A stretch of 64,000 nucleotides of DNA from Silurus meridionalis (Eukaryota > Chordata > Actinopteri > Siluriformes > Siluridae). Below are positions 15,301 through 52,880 of the stretch, in pieces. Position numbers and translations under genes: made by a program. How positions within the stretch are numbered: the stretch's first letter is position 1; every line of letters starts with the position of its first letter. The DNA lies in the NCBI RefSeq assembly GCF_014805685.1, contig NC_060892.1:18262490-18326489 (forward strand). The letters are read 5' to 3'. Below the pieces are notes generated by a model that had not been told where the DNA came from, ran no database searches, and worked only from the letters and a program-made list of their open reading frames with translations.

Positions 15301-16032
15301 ACAGACACTGCTTGAAGCAGCGTACTCGAGAGAAAAGTTATTTAATACATATTCAGGAAAAAAAAACACCTATTAAGTCAGTGATTCTGATGGTGTTTAA
15401 GCCAGCACTTACTGTGTTCAGTGCATGTATGTGTGTGTGTATATATATATATATATATGAATGAAAACACAGATTTGTAGCTCAGTCTAAATCAATCCAC
15501 AAGACGTTTCACAATTTCCTTGTAGGTAAAGAAATGGAGTTGTTGAGAGAGGAGTTGTACAGCCAGACGCTAGTTTTTAGAGAACAGGAAACTGGCCTAC
15601 ATTGTTAACAAATCTTCTTATCTGATGGTTGACTTTCAATTTCCAAGCCGCTTACAGATACTATAACTCTCCACTGAATCAGTAATACCGCATGAGTCGT
15701 GTTGCTCTTTATTGTAAGAGAGATGAGTATCGCATTATAAGTATTATTCGGCTAGTTTAAAGCATGCTAGCTACAATAACAAACACAGCTGTGCTGTTGT
15801 GATAACTGACTAACTCTCTACCGGAGCTGCGATTTTAGACACGGTTACGGTTTTATCACAGGCATTAGTTATAGTAAAGTTGCGTGGATCTTTAAAGGTT
15901 CACCTGAGACTCGGGTTTACACTGATGCTGCTCGAAACGCGGTGCTCGACCGAGATCCTGTCGCCTGCGCCGCGGGGTGCTGGGCTGAGGAGAAGGGCTC
16001 TCCAGGGATATAATCCTCGACCGTAGTCTCAT
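11693..16032 (-). CDS. CTD small phosphatase-like protein (CTDSPL2/ctdspl3-like), eleven coding exons
   Basis: FCP/SCP-type protein serine phosphatase of the HAD superfamily; relatives act on RNA polymerase II CTD and SMAD phosphosites. Minus-strand exons: 15904-16032, 14911-15028, 14664-14780, 14337-14445, 14073-14190, 13889-13975, 13714-13776, 13311-13390, 12129-12255, 11914-12009, 11693-11758. Total 1110 bp, 369 aa, phases consistent, introns GT-AG. Residues 1-160 are basic/proline-rich with an [10 protein letters not shown] stretch that could be a nuclear signal. The catalytic DxDxT is at residues 196-200 ([14 protein letters not shown]), split by the intron after L197. Next come [23 protein letters not shown], the [18 protein letters not shown] block and [14 protein letters not shown], all typical of the domain. 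It ends in HSLLTED. It differs from CTDSP1/2/L in sequence and resembles CTDSPL2 and the fish ctdspl3 type; the exact paralogue name is uncertain. Confidence 0.9.
12294..12340. repeat. (CA)n microsatellite
   Basis: Uninterrupted CA run of 47 bases next to the left edge of the hAT-like insertion in the phosphatase intron. Confidence 0.95.
12341..13262. mobile_element. Probable hAT-like insertion filling a phosphatase intron
   Basis: The right terminus, read on the minus strand, is TAGGGCTGTAACGATTCCTC followed by GAGTAACTCGATTAC, a terminal sequence common to fish hAT elements. The left part near 12355-12400 carries the related GAGTATTCTATCGAGTAATCG. Between them is non-coding sequence with short decayed frames. 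The intron is 1055 bases, so the insertion is nearly all of it. The left end and an 8-bp duplication were not found. Superfamily assignment is inference from the terminal motif. Confidence 0.45.
13600..13669 (-). repeat. LINE-like 3' tail fragment
   Basis: AATTCATTTTTATTTGTATA then GCGCTTTTAACAATAAACA and AAGCAGCTTTACACAGA is the inverse of the frequent fish tail (AAGCTGCTTTG ... GTTAAAAGCGCTATACAAAT ... AATTGAATT). Probably the 3' end of an L2-type LINE. It lies in a phosphatase intron. Confidence 0.6.
15078..15230. mobile_element. Tc1/mariner-like element end fragment
   Basis: Begins AGAGCACTCTATTAGGAACA and continues through TCTCAAAACAACC and GTAGCATGGATTCCCTTTGA, the terminal 150 bases of the same fish family as the 9372 and 59935 copies. 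It is a fragment in the phosphatase intron between exons 1 and 2; the other end is missing. Confidence 0.6.
15432..15458. repeat. (GT)n(AT)n short repeat
   Basis: A short GT then AT alternating run in the first intron of the phosphatase gene. Simple sequence. Confidence 0.8.
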
Positions 16033-16270
16033 TATCGAACTTTTCCAGCAAGTTCAATTCCACTCGAACACTGAAAGACTAAAGCTGAGGCAATAATTAA
16101 GAAGAAAAGATTTACCGCGTCTATACAGTGTTGTTATTTTTTCCCATGCAGGCCCAAGAACCCTAAACATGGCCGCCCCCTGGCTACTGATACAACGGTT
16201 TAAATCTGCCGGGAGGGGCGGAGCCAAGCCGCGCGTTCACAGTAAGGCTCAGTGGGCGGAGCACATGGCG
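16033..16270 (-). promoter_or_regulatory. Phosphatase gene 5' region with YY1-like and GC-box motifs
   Basis: GC-rich for this window. It holds AACATGGCCGCC at 16165-16176 (YY1-like core, plus strand) and GGAGGGGCGGAGCC at about 16212 (Sp1-type GC box). It lies directly upstream of the phosphatase ATG, so it is probably a TATA-less promoter. A plus-strand open frame starting at 16169 overlaps it but looks spurious. Confidence 0.4.
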
Positions 16271-16529
16271 TGCACGCGCGTCGCTTCCCTACACATCTCA
16301 ACCTGTTCCCAATTACATTTTTATTATAGATTTAAAACTTTCCACACATACAATTTAAATGATATATTTTTCACTAGAGGAAGAACGATTATATGGTGCC
16401 ATAAATTATGGTTATATGATAATGTTTACCAAAAATATTGGTTCCTTTTGTTGCAACTACAAACAAACCTTCTGAGGACGTTCCTGTGACAATCTCTCCT
16501 GGTTTTATATCAGGAAATATATCAAGAAT

Positions 16530-16562
16530 TATTATTATTATTATTATTATTGTTGTTGTTTT
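16530..16562. repeat. (ATT)n then (GTT)n repeat
   Basis: Short trinucleotide tandem run upstream of the phosphatase gene. Confidence 0.85.
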
Positions 16563-16710
16563 TAATGAGAGCGCTTTAACAAGAAGATTAACATTTATAC
16601 AACGGTTAGTTTCAATGTGCACGTTAGTTGCAGATGCCAAAAGTGTCTAAAACTGTTATTCATGCTAAGGGGGGATTTTTCAATGAAAAAGTTTAACATT
16701 TGTACATTTA

Positions 16711-16981
16711 TAGACTGACCAGGCATATTATTATGGTCACCAATCAGGCATAACATCATGACCACCTGCCTTATAATTTGCTACCAAAACAGTTCTGAAC
16801 CATTGGGCATTCATTCGCCAAACTCACCCAAATGCTTATGCTTGGCCATTTTTCCTGTTTCTAACAGTACAAAATGTTCACTTGCTGCCCACTAACAGGT
16901 GCCATGATTATTTCTTTATCAGTGTTTATAACATTATGGCCGGTGAGTGAATGTTATAATATTATGCCTGGTCAGTGTATA
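16711..16981. mobile_element. Internally deleted Tc1-like element with TIRs
   Basis: The left end is GACTGACCAGGCATATTATT and the right end, read inverted, ATACACTGACCAGGCATAAT. Both match the fish family whose termini read ATACACTGATCAGGCATAAC. The inside keeps consensus fragments such as GGCCATTTTTCCTGTTTC and GTTCACTTGCTGCC. It is 271 bp with the transposase lost. A longer relative occupies 27599-28462. Confidence 0.75.
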
Positions 16982-17042
16982 TGCCTACATATATTTGTTT
17001 GGTCAAAGTAAATCTCCATACCTTTAAAATGAACTAGTTTGT

Positions 17043-17045
<3 letters not shown>

Positions 17046-17102
<57 letters not shown>
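17046..17102. repeat. (TA)n microsatellite with Tc1-like flank
   Basis: A 57-base TA run followed by ACAGCAACATTCAGGTGTCT and TGCAAACTTTTGACAGCCAC then TGTATA, which looks like a Tc1-family terminus that seeded the microsatellite. Confidence 0.8.
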
Positions 17103-42383
<25,281 letters not shown>

Positions 42384-42660
42384 CTCCAGGCAAATGGGAA
42401 GCTCCGAAATATCTCCTTCCTTTGCCCCTTTTCTTCACCAGAATAGCACAAATCAGCCTGATCCAACACTTGATTCTAACAAACGTGAAAAAAAAAAGAA
42501 AGGAAAAGCAGCCTCCGAGAAATGGGCTCTTTTTAAACCTGAAGATTGCTGATTGCTGCCCAGCCGTCTATAGCACTGAACACAGAAGCAGGCTTGAGAG
42601 AGGAGCAGAAGCAGGCTTGAGAAGCTTCCCCTGGTGCAGAGTGGCTCGCTCGATCAGAGC
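42384..42660 (-). other. arid3a 5'UTR part of the first coding exon
   Basis: On the minus strand a polypyrimidine tract and CAG (complement of 42661-42674) precede position 42660, so the exon holding the arid3a ATG starts there with about 277 bases of 5'UTR. The UTR holds a direct repeat of AGAAGCAGGCTTGAGA (near 42586 and 42608). The acceptor implies a separate upstream non-coding exon. Confidence 0.6.
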
Positions 42661-45600
42661 CTGGAAAAGAAAAGAGAAAATGAGCATTTGTTGGTATATT
42701 AAAATGATTAAAGAAGTATCTATTACCGTCAAATCATCATTCAGCTTGACCAGGGTACATCCTGAACTACAGATACTGGCTACGCCATATAAATAAATGA
42801 TAGCGGTCTTACGTGAACTACATAGATATCGGATATCATACGTGGGTATTAGAACAGTATTAAGAGTATCAATTGCAGTCTGGTTTGTATTTACTTATAG
42901 ATATGTACTGATCCGAGAAGGATCGCCAACACTGGTCTGAAACACCCAAAAATGATGACACTGAATTACAGTGTACAGACCTTTTCCAAAAAGTGCACCA
43001 AATCTAGGTTTTTATACTTCGGCATCTGCACAGTGTCTATTCCGAGGCCGTCCTTCAGCAAGATTGGTGCTGTTTTACACTGTTTTCCAAAGCGTGTTAA
43101 AACTTGCTAGCTCTGCACAAGCTGATTTCATCACCTCTAGGTGATGTGACACTGCCGAGATCTTAACTAACAACGCTATAAGTATTACCCAGTCCTCCTT
43201 ATCTGTACGCCTGTTGCGTAGGAGAGGCAATATGTAACGTCGGTGTACGCTAGCATGAGTCATCGCTCAAGACTACACCAGAAGAGCAGAACGCTTCCGA
43301 TGTAATAAATAGTAAACTGAAATGAAAGAGATGTAAATATGGAAGGATTTGCGCATTGAACTATTTACCGTCCGTATTAACCGATTCCCTTTAAAACCCC
43401 GCCCCAATCACCCATCTTATATTAGTGAATATTTAAAATCCCTTAATGTGATACAAAATCTACCAAATTTTGTATGTTCAATATACAAAAAAAAAAAAAA
43501 AAAAAAAGCATTTCTTTTTGATCAAGAGGGGGAAAAGAAGATTTTAGACTAAACATTTAATCAGTGAACGATGACGTGCCAAATCTGGAAATACGTCAGC
43601 AATGTTGACATTAGACATCATATCAAAGATGTACTGTTATGGGTTGTTGGTTTTTTTTTCTCTATCTGTTTACAACACATTACTGTGGAATCATCGAAAA
43701 TCCACTGTTTGACTGCTGCTGGCATGCATTTTCCGAACAGTAACGCCATTATGGCGTACTCACGTATTCCACCTAAATGAGTAATTGCTCGTTTTCCCGT
43801 CTTTGTCAGGTTACTGCTTCTGAGCGATTAAATTGTTTATCACGATTTTCTCAAGTTGTAAATTGCAAACAGAGGGTGTGTGTTTGTGTGTGTGCGCGTG
43901 TGTGTGGAGGGGGGTGTCAATGAAACACGAGGCTCCTATCGGCTGCACATTCGCTGTTGAGCTCATTTTAAACCCTAGATATTTAAGGCCATCTGTGGCT
44001 GCGTGCATTCTGTGTAAATGACAGTTTTGCACAAAGCACGCTTGTCAACTGCGAGCTGAAACAAAAATGCCAATCAAGACCAATCGTTCCTGTTTTTTGA
44101 CTCGCGTTATTCCTAACATGCAATTACGCACGTGTTTACTTCACTCTTCCAGGAGTCCTACTGAAAAAAAAAGAAAGAAAAAAAAAAAGTCGTGGCCAAT
44201 AATTATCAAAAACAAAAAAAAACCTAATTGAAATGATAGTTTTGTGTAGTACAATCAGAGCATTAATGTAAATGACTTTCTCTCTTGAAGATTTTTTTCT
44301 TTTGGTATTAATGCCATGTTGGATAAAAGTGGAACAGTGATCTGTTGAGAAAGCGTGCTAATGCATCTTCCTATACCACGAAAAAGAACACGAACGTGGA
44401 GAGATTGTGAGATCTGAGCAAACAGGGGGCGAGAGATAAGCAAAGTGCTAAGGGTCTAATTCCACCCATATACAGACCCAAATCCGCATCCAATAAGCTC
44501 TACTACAGCGCAAACGCACACAGCAAGTAGCAAAAACATGGAATTAATGGACAACACAAACACACACACACACACACATGTGCTTGCACAGAGAAACTCT
44601 ATTTGACCAGACAGAGTGGCCTTTTTCAGAAAATCCACAGCTCAGACAAAAATAAGGTTCTAAACAGGGATCTAATTATGGCATGTGGATATTAAATAAA
44701 GACTGAGTGATGCCGGCTAAATCAGTCGCTGAATGTTTGCCATGTTGGCTGGTTTGCAAAGGCCTACTGTTCTTTGTTTACACCAGTCACTCAGCCCTGC
44801 TTTTACGAACAGGATGCAACGTCACAGGCTTTCACAGCACTCTTAACCAGAGAGCCATGCTCAGCCGCCAGACACAATGAGAAACGCAGCCACAGCACTA
44901 CAAAGCGGTACGTGAGAGTAGAAAAAAAAAAAATGACATCAAACAAAATAAAATCCCCTTTCATTCACTTCACTCAAGTGACAGAAAGCGTACAGTAGCC
45001 TCCCACGTTCCTGCAACTGAAATACTCACAGTAGCTTTAAAAAGAAAGAAAAAAAAAGGAGTTAGTGATTTAGATGATTACTGCTACATGCTACAATCAA
45101 GAACAGAGAGTACTGAATCTGCCTCTCGAGCTAATCTGATTAACAAAGCTAGCCAAGCATACGCTCAGTAATCTAATTTACACAGATCTTATCTTTGGAC
45201 ATTTTTTGGCAGAACATGGATTTTGTCATGAAGCGTGCCATCGATGGGGCTCTCCGTCAGAGGGTTTAAAACCTTGAAATAAGGTTCAAACGAATTAAAC
45301 AGGAGCCCCGAAACATTTTGCTCAAAAAATACACACAGGAACACTTTGTTCATTGAGCGGAAAACAGACATGTAAACTTGAGGCAGAAAAACTACCTCGA
45401 GAAACGGAACCTGCCTCTTTTTTTTTTTTTTTTTTTGGTTGGGGGAAGGGGGGATCTCCTGTTATCTCAAAACACTGTAGCTTCTTGCTGTAAATATGCA
45501 CCAAAAAAAACTTCCACGTGTGACTAGTACAAGCATGTGTGTGTGCGATGAAGAAATCTTCATTTATTATATGAACATATTTTACAACTTTTTTGTTGCC

Positions 45601-46439
45601 TATGCGGCAAAAACCTTTTTCGACGATAACCTTTAATTTAAGCAGCCAAGTTATAAGAAATTGTTCTGGATTCTTAACAAAATAAACAATATATGATACA
45701 ACATTAGCTTTAAACCATTTATGAAAAAAACCTCCTGCTTTTTAATTGATTTCTAATCAATTATATTGATGATATTAAAAAGTCTTTAGTAATCAGACCA
45801 TACGAAGCGTTTGAAGCGGGGTCGTCTGAATGCGCTGCTTTTTATTCTCAACAATGGACTCGAGAACTTAAGGCAAGAAGAGAAATAATTTGGGTTGCTA
45901 AAGAGACCAAAACATTTTACGAATCGCAGCCTAGAGAGGTAATAATTGTGTTTTTCGCGTATTTCTTTCTTTTTCATGGACCAGGAAAGACACTGTTACT
46001 GTGGTTAATGTGACAACAATATGGCACGGACATTTCCAATTCCGGTTCTGCCGGCTTTGTTACGATGCAATCAGCCACTTTCAACAGAGTTAGAAGATGG
46101 AGGTTTAGAGAACACGTCGCAATCGGAGAGAAACGAATGACAATTACAACACAAGAGGGCCATTACCACGGGCAGAGGTGTAATTATTGCTGCTTAAAAC
46201 AACTAAATTTGAAAGGCTAAAAGCTGGGAAACGGTTTCACCTGTAAGCTCGAGCTCTTTTCCATCACCCTCATTCATGAAGCCTTTTCAGACAATTCAAT
46301 GCAAGTTCTCCTAAACTAATATCCGAAAAGCTATACCCTAGTCTACTGAGCAAGCCTGTGATCTATAAACAAAAATTTGACCACACGATTCATGTTTAGT
46401 CTCAATTTGCTGTTATAATATCCTCTATTCTTCTAGGAA

Positions 46440-46650
46440 GATGGTCCACTAGTACTAGCACACTTTTTAGTGTGCTTGTAGAGATTTGGTGCGATTTGAG
46501 GAGATGGAGTCCAGTCAAAACTCCAATTTGTCCCAATGGTTACAATTGGGTTTAGATCAGAGCTCTATAGCAGGCCAGTGAAGATCTTCCACTCCATCCA
46601 ATGTAAAACCATATCCTCATGCAGCTGGCTTGGTGCACAGGGGTAACATA
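46440..46650 (-). mobile_element. Tc1-like transposon fragment
   Basis: TCTTCTAGGAAGATGGTCCA, GATCAGAGCTCTATAGCAGG, CAGTGAAGATCTTCCACTCC and GGCTTGGTGCACAGGGG follow the antisense order of the ACACTATATGGACAAA family. Fragment only. Confidence 0.6.
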
Positions 46651-46689
46651 AGCCTGCACCCCTCAACATTGTTTATCATTGTTTACCCA

Positions 46690-46845
46690 GATGAGGATCG
46701 GTTCCTCTCAAGGTTTCTTCCTTATGCCATCTCGAGGAGTTTTTCTGTGCCACAGTCGCTACTGGCTCACTCATCAAGAACAAACTTATTCACTCTTTCC
46801 TACAACGTTGTCTCAAAGTAGCTGTACACGGATAATGACCATTGT
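46690..46845 (+). repeat. LINE-like 3' end fragment
   Basis: GATGAGGATCGGTTCCTCTC, AAGGTTTCTTCCTTATGCCA and GAGTTTTTCTGTGCCACAGT are the conserved 3' region of a common fish LINE-like repeat. A second copy is at about 57830-58285. Confidence 0.6.
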
Positions 46846-46964
46846 TAAAAATTTATTTAATTGTGCCGGATGGAAAAATTCAAGTGTCCCACTTTTGTCC
46901 ATATGGTGTGTTTTATAGATTTGAAAAAAATTATGATTATAATATTATATAACACTGTATATAT

Positions 46965-46968
<4 letters not shown>

Positions 46969-47059
<91 letters not shown>
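46969..47059. repeat. Compound (AT)n(CA)n microsatellite
   Basis: AT run to 47024, then a CA run to 47059, in the inferred arid3a 5' intron. Confidence 0.95.
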
Positions 47060-47063
<4 letters not shown>

Positions 47064-49608
47064 TATGTAGCATCAAGGTTCTGGAGGAACATTGTCTCAT
47101 TTCACTGTGTACTGCATCAGCTATTTAGGGTTGAGATGACTAAGCTTCTTGATTTTATATATTATATCACATACATACATACATATACACACACACATAT
47201 ACATATACATACACATACACACACTGATGGTGTGTAACCACATAATGAATGACATTTGCTTGCAGAAAATTTAACATCAGCTGGAAGCTACTCCTTTTGT
47301 GTGGCATGCTCCCAATAAATAAAATCACTGCCTTGTGCCGGAGTGTTTCTTGGCAGGAACACAGGCATACTGTGCCAAAACCTTCAAATTTGGATTATTT
47401 TAGTCAGAGCCAAACCACTCCACTTCCTTCTGCAGCAGTAAAAACATGCTCCCACCTTAATTACCATTAATATTCTCCTTCAAGTGTAAATCGTCTGGTA
47501 TTTGGCACTGCCGATGTATTATATGTTATCATACAATATTCAAATATAGAGAATTATTATCTATACACTAACAACCAACCAATCAACGAGCTGCTGGAGC
47601 AGAAATATGACACCTTCTTCCTGGTAACACGCCAAGTGGAAACCTGTTTGGCCAGCATGATTTAAGATAGGCAATAAATATAATTAATAAATAATACTAA
47701 TTTGAAAAGAAATCAGATTAGCTTGACAGGAGCGGATTGTGATTGTCACAGATATTAAAAACAAGATCAGGGATATAAAGAACCTCGGGGGGAAAAGCCA
47801 AAAAATAATGTTCTCGCACGCCGGTTCTTATTATTACATAATACCGCACCCTCCACCCTTTGTCTTTAAAACGGGGTGAATATTAAAACAAAAACAACAA
47901 AAAACACTTTTGGCTAAGAAACAAATACTATGTAAACACGTTTTTCCTCCTCAGCTGCTTGACTTATTTGAATAACAAAGTCGGATTGGGCAAAAGTGCT
48001 TTAGTTAAATTTTTTAGCTGTCAGAATGAAATTCCTCAATTAAAGCGATTCTCACTCGGGTCGAGTCCCCTTCAGCTGTACCTGTCTCAGTCAGTCAGTT
48101 ATTCACAATGCTACCCTTTTTCAGTCATTACTGTAGCTTATATCTCATTGGAATGCCCTATAGATACATGTTTGCCTCAGACTTGGATCCCTCACACATT
48201 GACTTCTCACTTACGTTACGAATCATGTTCATGTACCCGCAGACTTTTCAGGAAATGATCGCATGAGGACAGAATGGTCCAGAATCAATCTTACGAAGAG
48301 ATATCGCGAAGTCAAATCAGGGGTCAGGAGTGGATTTCTCAATGTGTAATTAAAGAAGATCCCTGGGCCAAAAACAAAACAAACAAAAATAAGCCCAGGT
48401 GTGGCTGAGATTAAACCATTTGCACGAAACATCGCAATGCTGAGAAGCCAGCAAATAACTTCGGAGATATATAATGTGAAAAATATTTTGTATATCCTAA
48501 GCGTATAATGTCCAGATTTGGCTGTAATCGTTTGGTTTGTTCTACTTCTTATTTACGTATTCCTATTTGCTCGCTATTTAGCAGAGCGTGGTAGAAGTTT
48601 GACTTGTGGCAGAAATGTCGCCGTTATTAAAAAGGACGTGGCTGACATTTGAATCTATTCCATGCGTCGCTGCACAAACAAGTCTTGTAGGGAGAAGTAT
48701 GCACTTTTAACAAGGCACGCCATTTATTAGACTGCCTTCATTATGCACCCCGGCTCTTAAAGACCTCAACTTGATCTCTGGCCACACGCTCCTAATCCAG
48801 CGAGATCCAGTCACAGACACATGCCTTGTTTCACATGGAAACTTCAATTTTGAAACCCTGTTTGGGGAAATTTTTCTTTTTACGATTGAGTTTAAATTTT
48901 AAGGGAGGACAAATGTTATACAGTATAATATATATATATAGATTAAAAAAAGAGAAAGAGGCAGAAGAAATATATTCAGCTATAAATTCTCTCTCATTAG
49001 CTGCTATTCCTGGCAAACAACAAAATAACAACTACGTAATCATATGTTTCATACAACAGCACCAAGGCGGCACCAGGTACCCAATCACTGTATTTACAGC
49101 AGCTGGAACATAGTGAGGTTTCCTAAGAAAGGGGGAAACTACGTCACCTTGGTCAAAAGCTCTCAAAATGACATTGAGGGAACGTGACACCAAAACCTGA
49201 CTCATGATTATTTTCAGGGGTGTTAAGAAGCATTCTCGGCATCCTCGTGTCTAAATGTTTATCTGAAAAAAGGAAAAAGAAAAATCTGCCTCGCCAAATC
49301 AGACATCTCTGATGAAACACTTTGATCAAGAAATGTAAAAGAACAAAAAAAAAAAAAAAGAATGTGGGGGGGAAACGTAAGAAAGAAACAAAGAATTCAT
49401 AGATGCATAACTGGAATGTGCTCCTGACTGAAGCCATTATATTTTGCTCATTAAACTTTGCAGGAAGTAAGCAAATAGTTACATGTATACTGACACAACA
49501 AACAATTCCTATTCGCTTTCCTAATTAGATTAAAGAGTGCAATCAGGACTAAAAATACTGCACATTTACTAATTGGGAGATTATATTACTCATGCAATAA
49601 ATAGACTC

Positions 49609-49612
<4 letters not shown>

Positions 49613-49638
<26 letters not shown>
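49613..49638. repeat. (GT)n microsatellite
   Basis: Short GT run in the inferred arid3a 5' intron. Confidence 0.9.
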
Positions 49639-49639
<1 letters not shown>

Positions 49640-50549
49640 AAATTGCCAGAAGTAAAGGCAGCCAGACCACGTGGTGATCACATACATCTCTTTAGGGCTT
49701 CCTGCCATTCTGTTCTTGTGTTTACTACAAATTGCGTCAAATGAACCCCAATTATCGCGAGATTTCACACAGTAAATCCCGATATCTATATTCTATACGT
49801 TACAGCATTTCGTTCACACGTTCAAGCTTTTTTTTTTTTCCTCCTTTTTCTTTATCTACTACAACTTCACACCATGTTTCATGATATTTTTGTTTTGTGC
49901 AAAACACAACCAATAATCAATTAGTCCACTTCCCTAAAGTGAAGAACTCGGTGATTAAAAACACGGTCTATAGATTGAATTCTCTGTCGTTCAAACAAAC
50001 AAACAAACAAACATACAGTCTTCGGTCTCTAGACTGGTTTTGTTTTTTTTTTTACCTTTATTACGGTCCTCTATAATAAGATGCTACAAACCTCTGATAT
50101 TTAATAAACAGCCCGGAGTAAAAGCTCTGGTCGACCACTTCGTGCTGGTCTGCAGGGCAGAGGTGGATAAATATATCGACTCTCCAAAAACCGCTTACTA
50201 TCGTAGGAAGTTGGTCGTGTGTCAAAATAGTACAGCAGTAAAACCATGCTGCCTAAAACTCCTAAATACTGTTCACACATTTCTCACGGCTTAACCCTTT
50301 TATTATGAATATTATTATTATTGGATGTTTTTTTTTTTATTAAACCATTGCAACCGATTCGCATTTTATTGCTACCAAGCAACTGCTCGAAATATACATA
50401 CAATACATACAAAATAACAAACGCTACTTTATTAACGCTCAAATAGGATTACCGAAATAAAAACATTTAGAAAGTGATTTTTTAATAATAATAATTACAA
50501 ATAATAATAATATACTAATAGTGATTAAATAAATAAAAAAAACATTTAC

Positions 50550-50700
50550 CAGTTGAGCTTCCGTTTTGTTTGTCGGACTCCAGGGAACCGGAAGAAACGT
50601 TCCTGATTTCCCGGGGAGGAACGGAGCAGGGCGCACAGCACGCGCTGCGCTTTACACACTACAGGCCTGAAACACAGCTTCGCGGCTCACCATCTCCGAG
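50550..50700 (-). other. Candidate arid3a non-coding first exon and promoter
   Basis: The minus strand reads CGGAAGCTCAACTG then a good donor GTAAATGTT at 50549. The region to about 50700 is GC- and CpG-richer than its surroundings (CCCGGGGAGG, GCACGCGCTGCGC), as expected of a promoter-proximal exon. The acceptor at 42660 needs such an exon. The exon's 5' end is not visible and the splice pairing is inferred. Confidence 0.45.
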
Positions 50701-52880
50701 TAACACAACGTTAATTCGCTTTAATTGCAACCTACGAGATAATTCGGTCGCATTGAGGCATCTTTGACTAATCCGAGGTGTGTCCACACTGCCGTTGAGT
50801 CAAATCATTGGTCGACAAACAGCATTCAGATGCAAATTCCAAACCCGTGAATCAGAGAGGCCAACCTTTACTCACAACTAGGGCACGTCTGCAAATTACA
50901 GATTTGAGTGTTAAATGGGGGGAAGTATCGCGTACATTATCGTGTCAATGGATTTCTACACACAGATATTTATGTCAGGATTCGTAAAAAACGAGTAGAT
51001 TCGTGATTTCTTTTCTATTATGTAGACCACACAAAGTATCTAATGGTTACTTCTTTACGTTTAACGTTTTATATTAGAGCCCTAATTTTGAGATGTTCCC
51101 TAGATGCCAAGCTTGGAGCCTTTTCTATCAGTGTTCGTAAAAGTGTAATGGAACCTTGTCAATTATGTTAATTAATCCTTATAACATCAATAGAGTTTTA
51201 TTACATTTAGTAAACAAAAAAAAAAGCAAGACGAATTGAATTTTGTAATTTTTATTTAAAAATAATTGATTTCACAAGGTACTAAACAAATGCACACTTA
51301 AACACAATTACGTATTATTATTATTATACAATAGAACACAAAGGTTGCTTTATGTTGGGTTCTGAGCTTGACATTTATATCGGATGTCTTTATTCTTGGA
51401 CAAAAGAATACATCCATTATCAGTGGCAAAGATACACAGAGCCACTGTGTCTGTATTTTTAATTGCATGGCAATTGTTTATAATTTTTTTTTAAGGGATA
51501 TGTTTAAAATGTTTGTTCACTGTACATGTTTTGTGAAATCCTTTTATTTTTATGTGATTTAGAGGGAATGCCTCAATGGGTGGGTTGGCATTTTTTATTT
51601 GTATTGATGTCTTTTTGTACAATAACATTCTATAACTTGAACTAAAAAAAAGTAAAAAAAAAAAAAAGCACATGTAAATCACAGAAAATTGGTGGTGAGA
51701 GAAAGAAAAAAAAAAAACCTTATTTATTCAATATCACTGAGTAACTTTGTGGTCAATCTGAAATCGAGCCCAGGGAACAGTGTGCTTGAGATAGGAGTAC
51801 ATCCAGTCCACATGGCACAATGTATACACATTTTAAAACTCCTTAGGATGATATATTTGAACTAATACACCTAATTAATTGCATTGGGCAGGTGGGAGAA
51901 CACTGGGGAACCCTGAAGAAACCCACATTAAAATGGTGATCATGTGCACAGACAGATAAATAAAGGATAAATAAATTCTTTTGAGTTTTTTAACACAGAA
52001 AATACATGTTATTTATCGGAAACAAGTTTTTCTTCATTTTTATATAATTATTCTGGGATTTAGTTTACTTTACCATGAGAAAGCAATTATAAATGTTATG
52101 GTTTCTGATTCTCAGCTATTAATGAGCTTTGTTGGGTGTTATGGCTCCACCTAGTGGAGAGTTGGATAAATGAATGAGTCAAGAATAAATAGTAAATGAT
52201 TGATACAAATAAATTCCATATTTACAGCTGATTGTTTATCCGTTTAAAATTCTGCAGCATTATTTCCAACGAGTTCATGAACATATATGCAAACGAATAC
52301 AAAAACAACAGATCTGCACAGAAATATAGACAAAATAATATATTTCTGATATACTAAAGATAAACAGCAGATTTCACAGGTAAATAATGTTATTTAAGAC
52401 AGAGATTTCTGAAACCAGACAAAAAAATAAACAGTCATGTTATTTCACATATAGCGATATCCATGTCTCACAGTATAAATATCCATTTCATTTGTTTTTC
52501 AGGATTTTTAAACACTATTTAAACATTATTATCTGTATATTAGTCCGTACTGTTTGAGGTAACCCAAGTAGAAGTTCTGATGTCCAGTGGCATTATATTG
52601 TCTTCTTCCTCCACATAGTGATCAGTGCAATAACCCTATCTGGTTTAAAAGCATTCCCTTTATATAATTAGATTTAATCATAGAAATAAATAAAGCATAA
52701 TACAAAGAGAAGCTGACATATGTAAAAAATCTTAAACCTAAACATTATGAATCTAAAAATAGAAGCTACTGTCTGTAGTTGTAAAAGAAATAATAATAAG
52801 AAAACAAAAAGCTGTTTTCTCTATGTCCCTACAAGGTTAAAAGTCTCCCTACACACACACACACACACACAAGATCTCCT
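50701..52880. other. Intergenic region between arid3a and kiss1r
   Basis: No gene recognised. At about 51735-51955 a dispersed repeat remnant is visible (GCAGGTGGGAGAACACTGGG, GAACCCTGAAGAAACCCAC), similar to a widespread fish repeat; limits are approximate. A (CA)n run lies at 52851-52870, just past the kiss1r stop. The kiss1r polyadenylation site was not convincingly located. Confidence 0.4.
52851..52870. repeat. (AC)n short repeat
   Basis: 20-base AC run ten bases past the kiss1r stop codon, in its presumed 3'UTR. Confidence 0.9.

Larger units (their letters stand above)
42675..50549 (-). other. arid3a 5'UTR intron (inferred), mostly unique sequence
   Basis: About 7.9 kb with no recognisable gene. 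It contains Tc1-derived and LINE-like pieces at 46440-46845, a compound microsatellite at 46969-47059, a (GT)n run at 49613-49638, and poly-A tracts. Stretches at 44.7-44.9 kb and 48.55-48.83 kb are unusually rich in mixed-base sequence and could be regulatory. Treating the whole as one intron depends on the candidate exon at 50550. Confidence 0.4.

Noticed and set aside
16169..16489. Plus-strand frame starting MAAPWLL beside the phosphatase promoter, as a divergent gene
   Set aside because: The ATG coincides with a YY1-like AACATGGCCGCC motif, there is no downstream donor giving a conserved continuation, and codons turn AT-rich and random.
49613..49638. Repeat arrays as a CRISPR-like system
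   Set aside because: All arrays in the window are simple microsatellites without unique spacers, and the host is a vertebrate.
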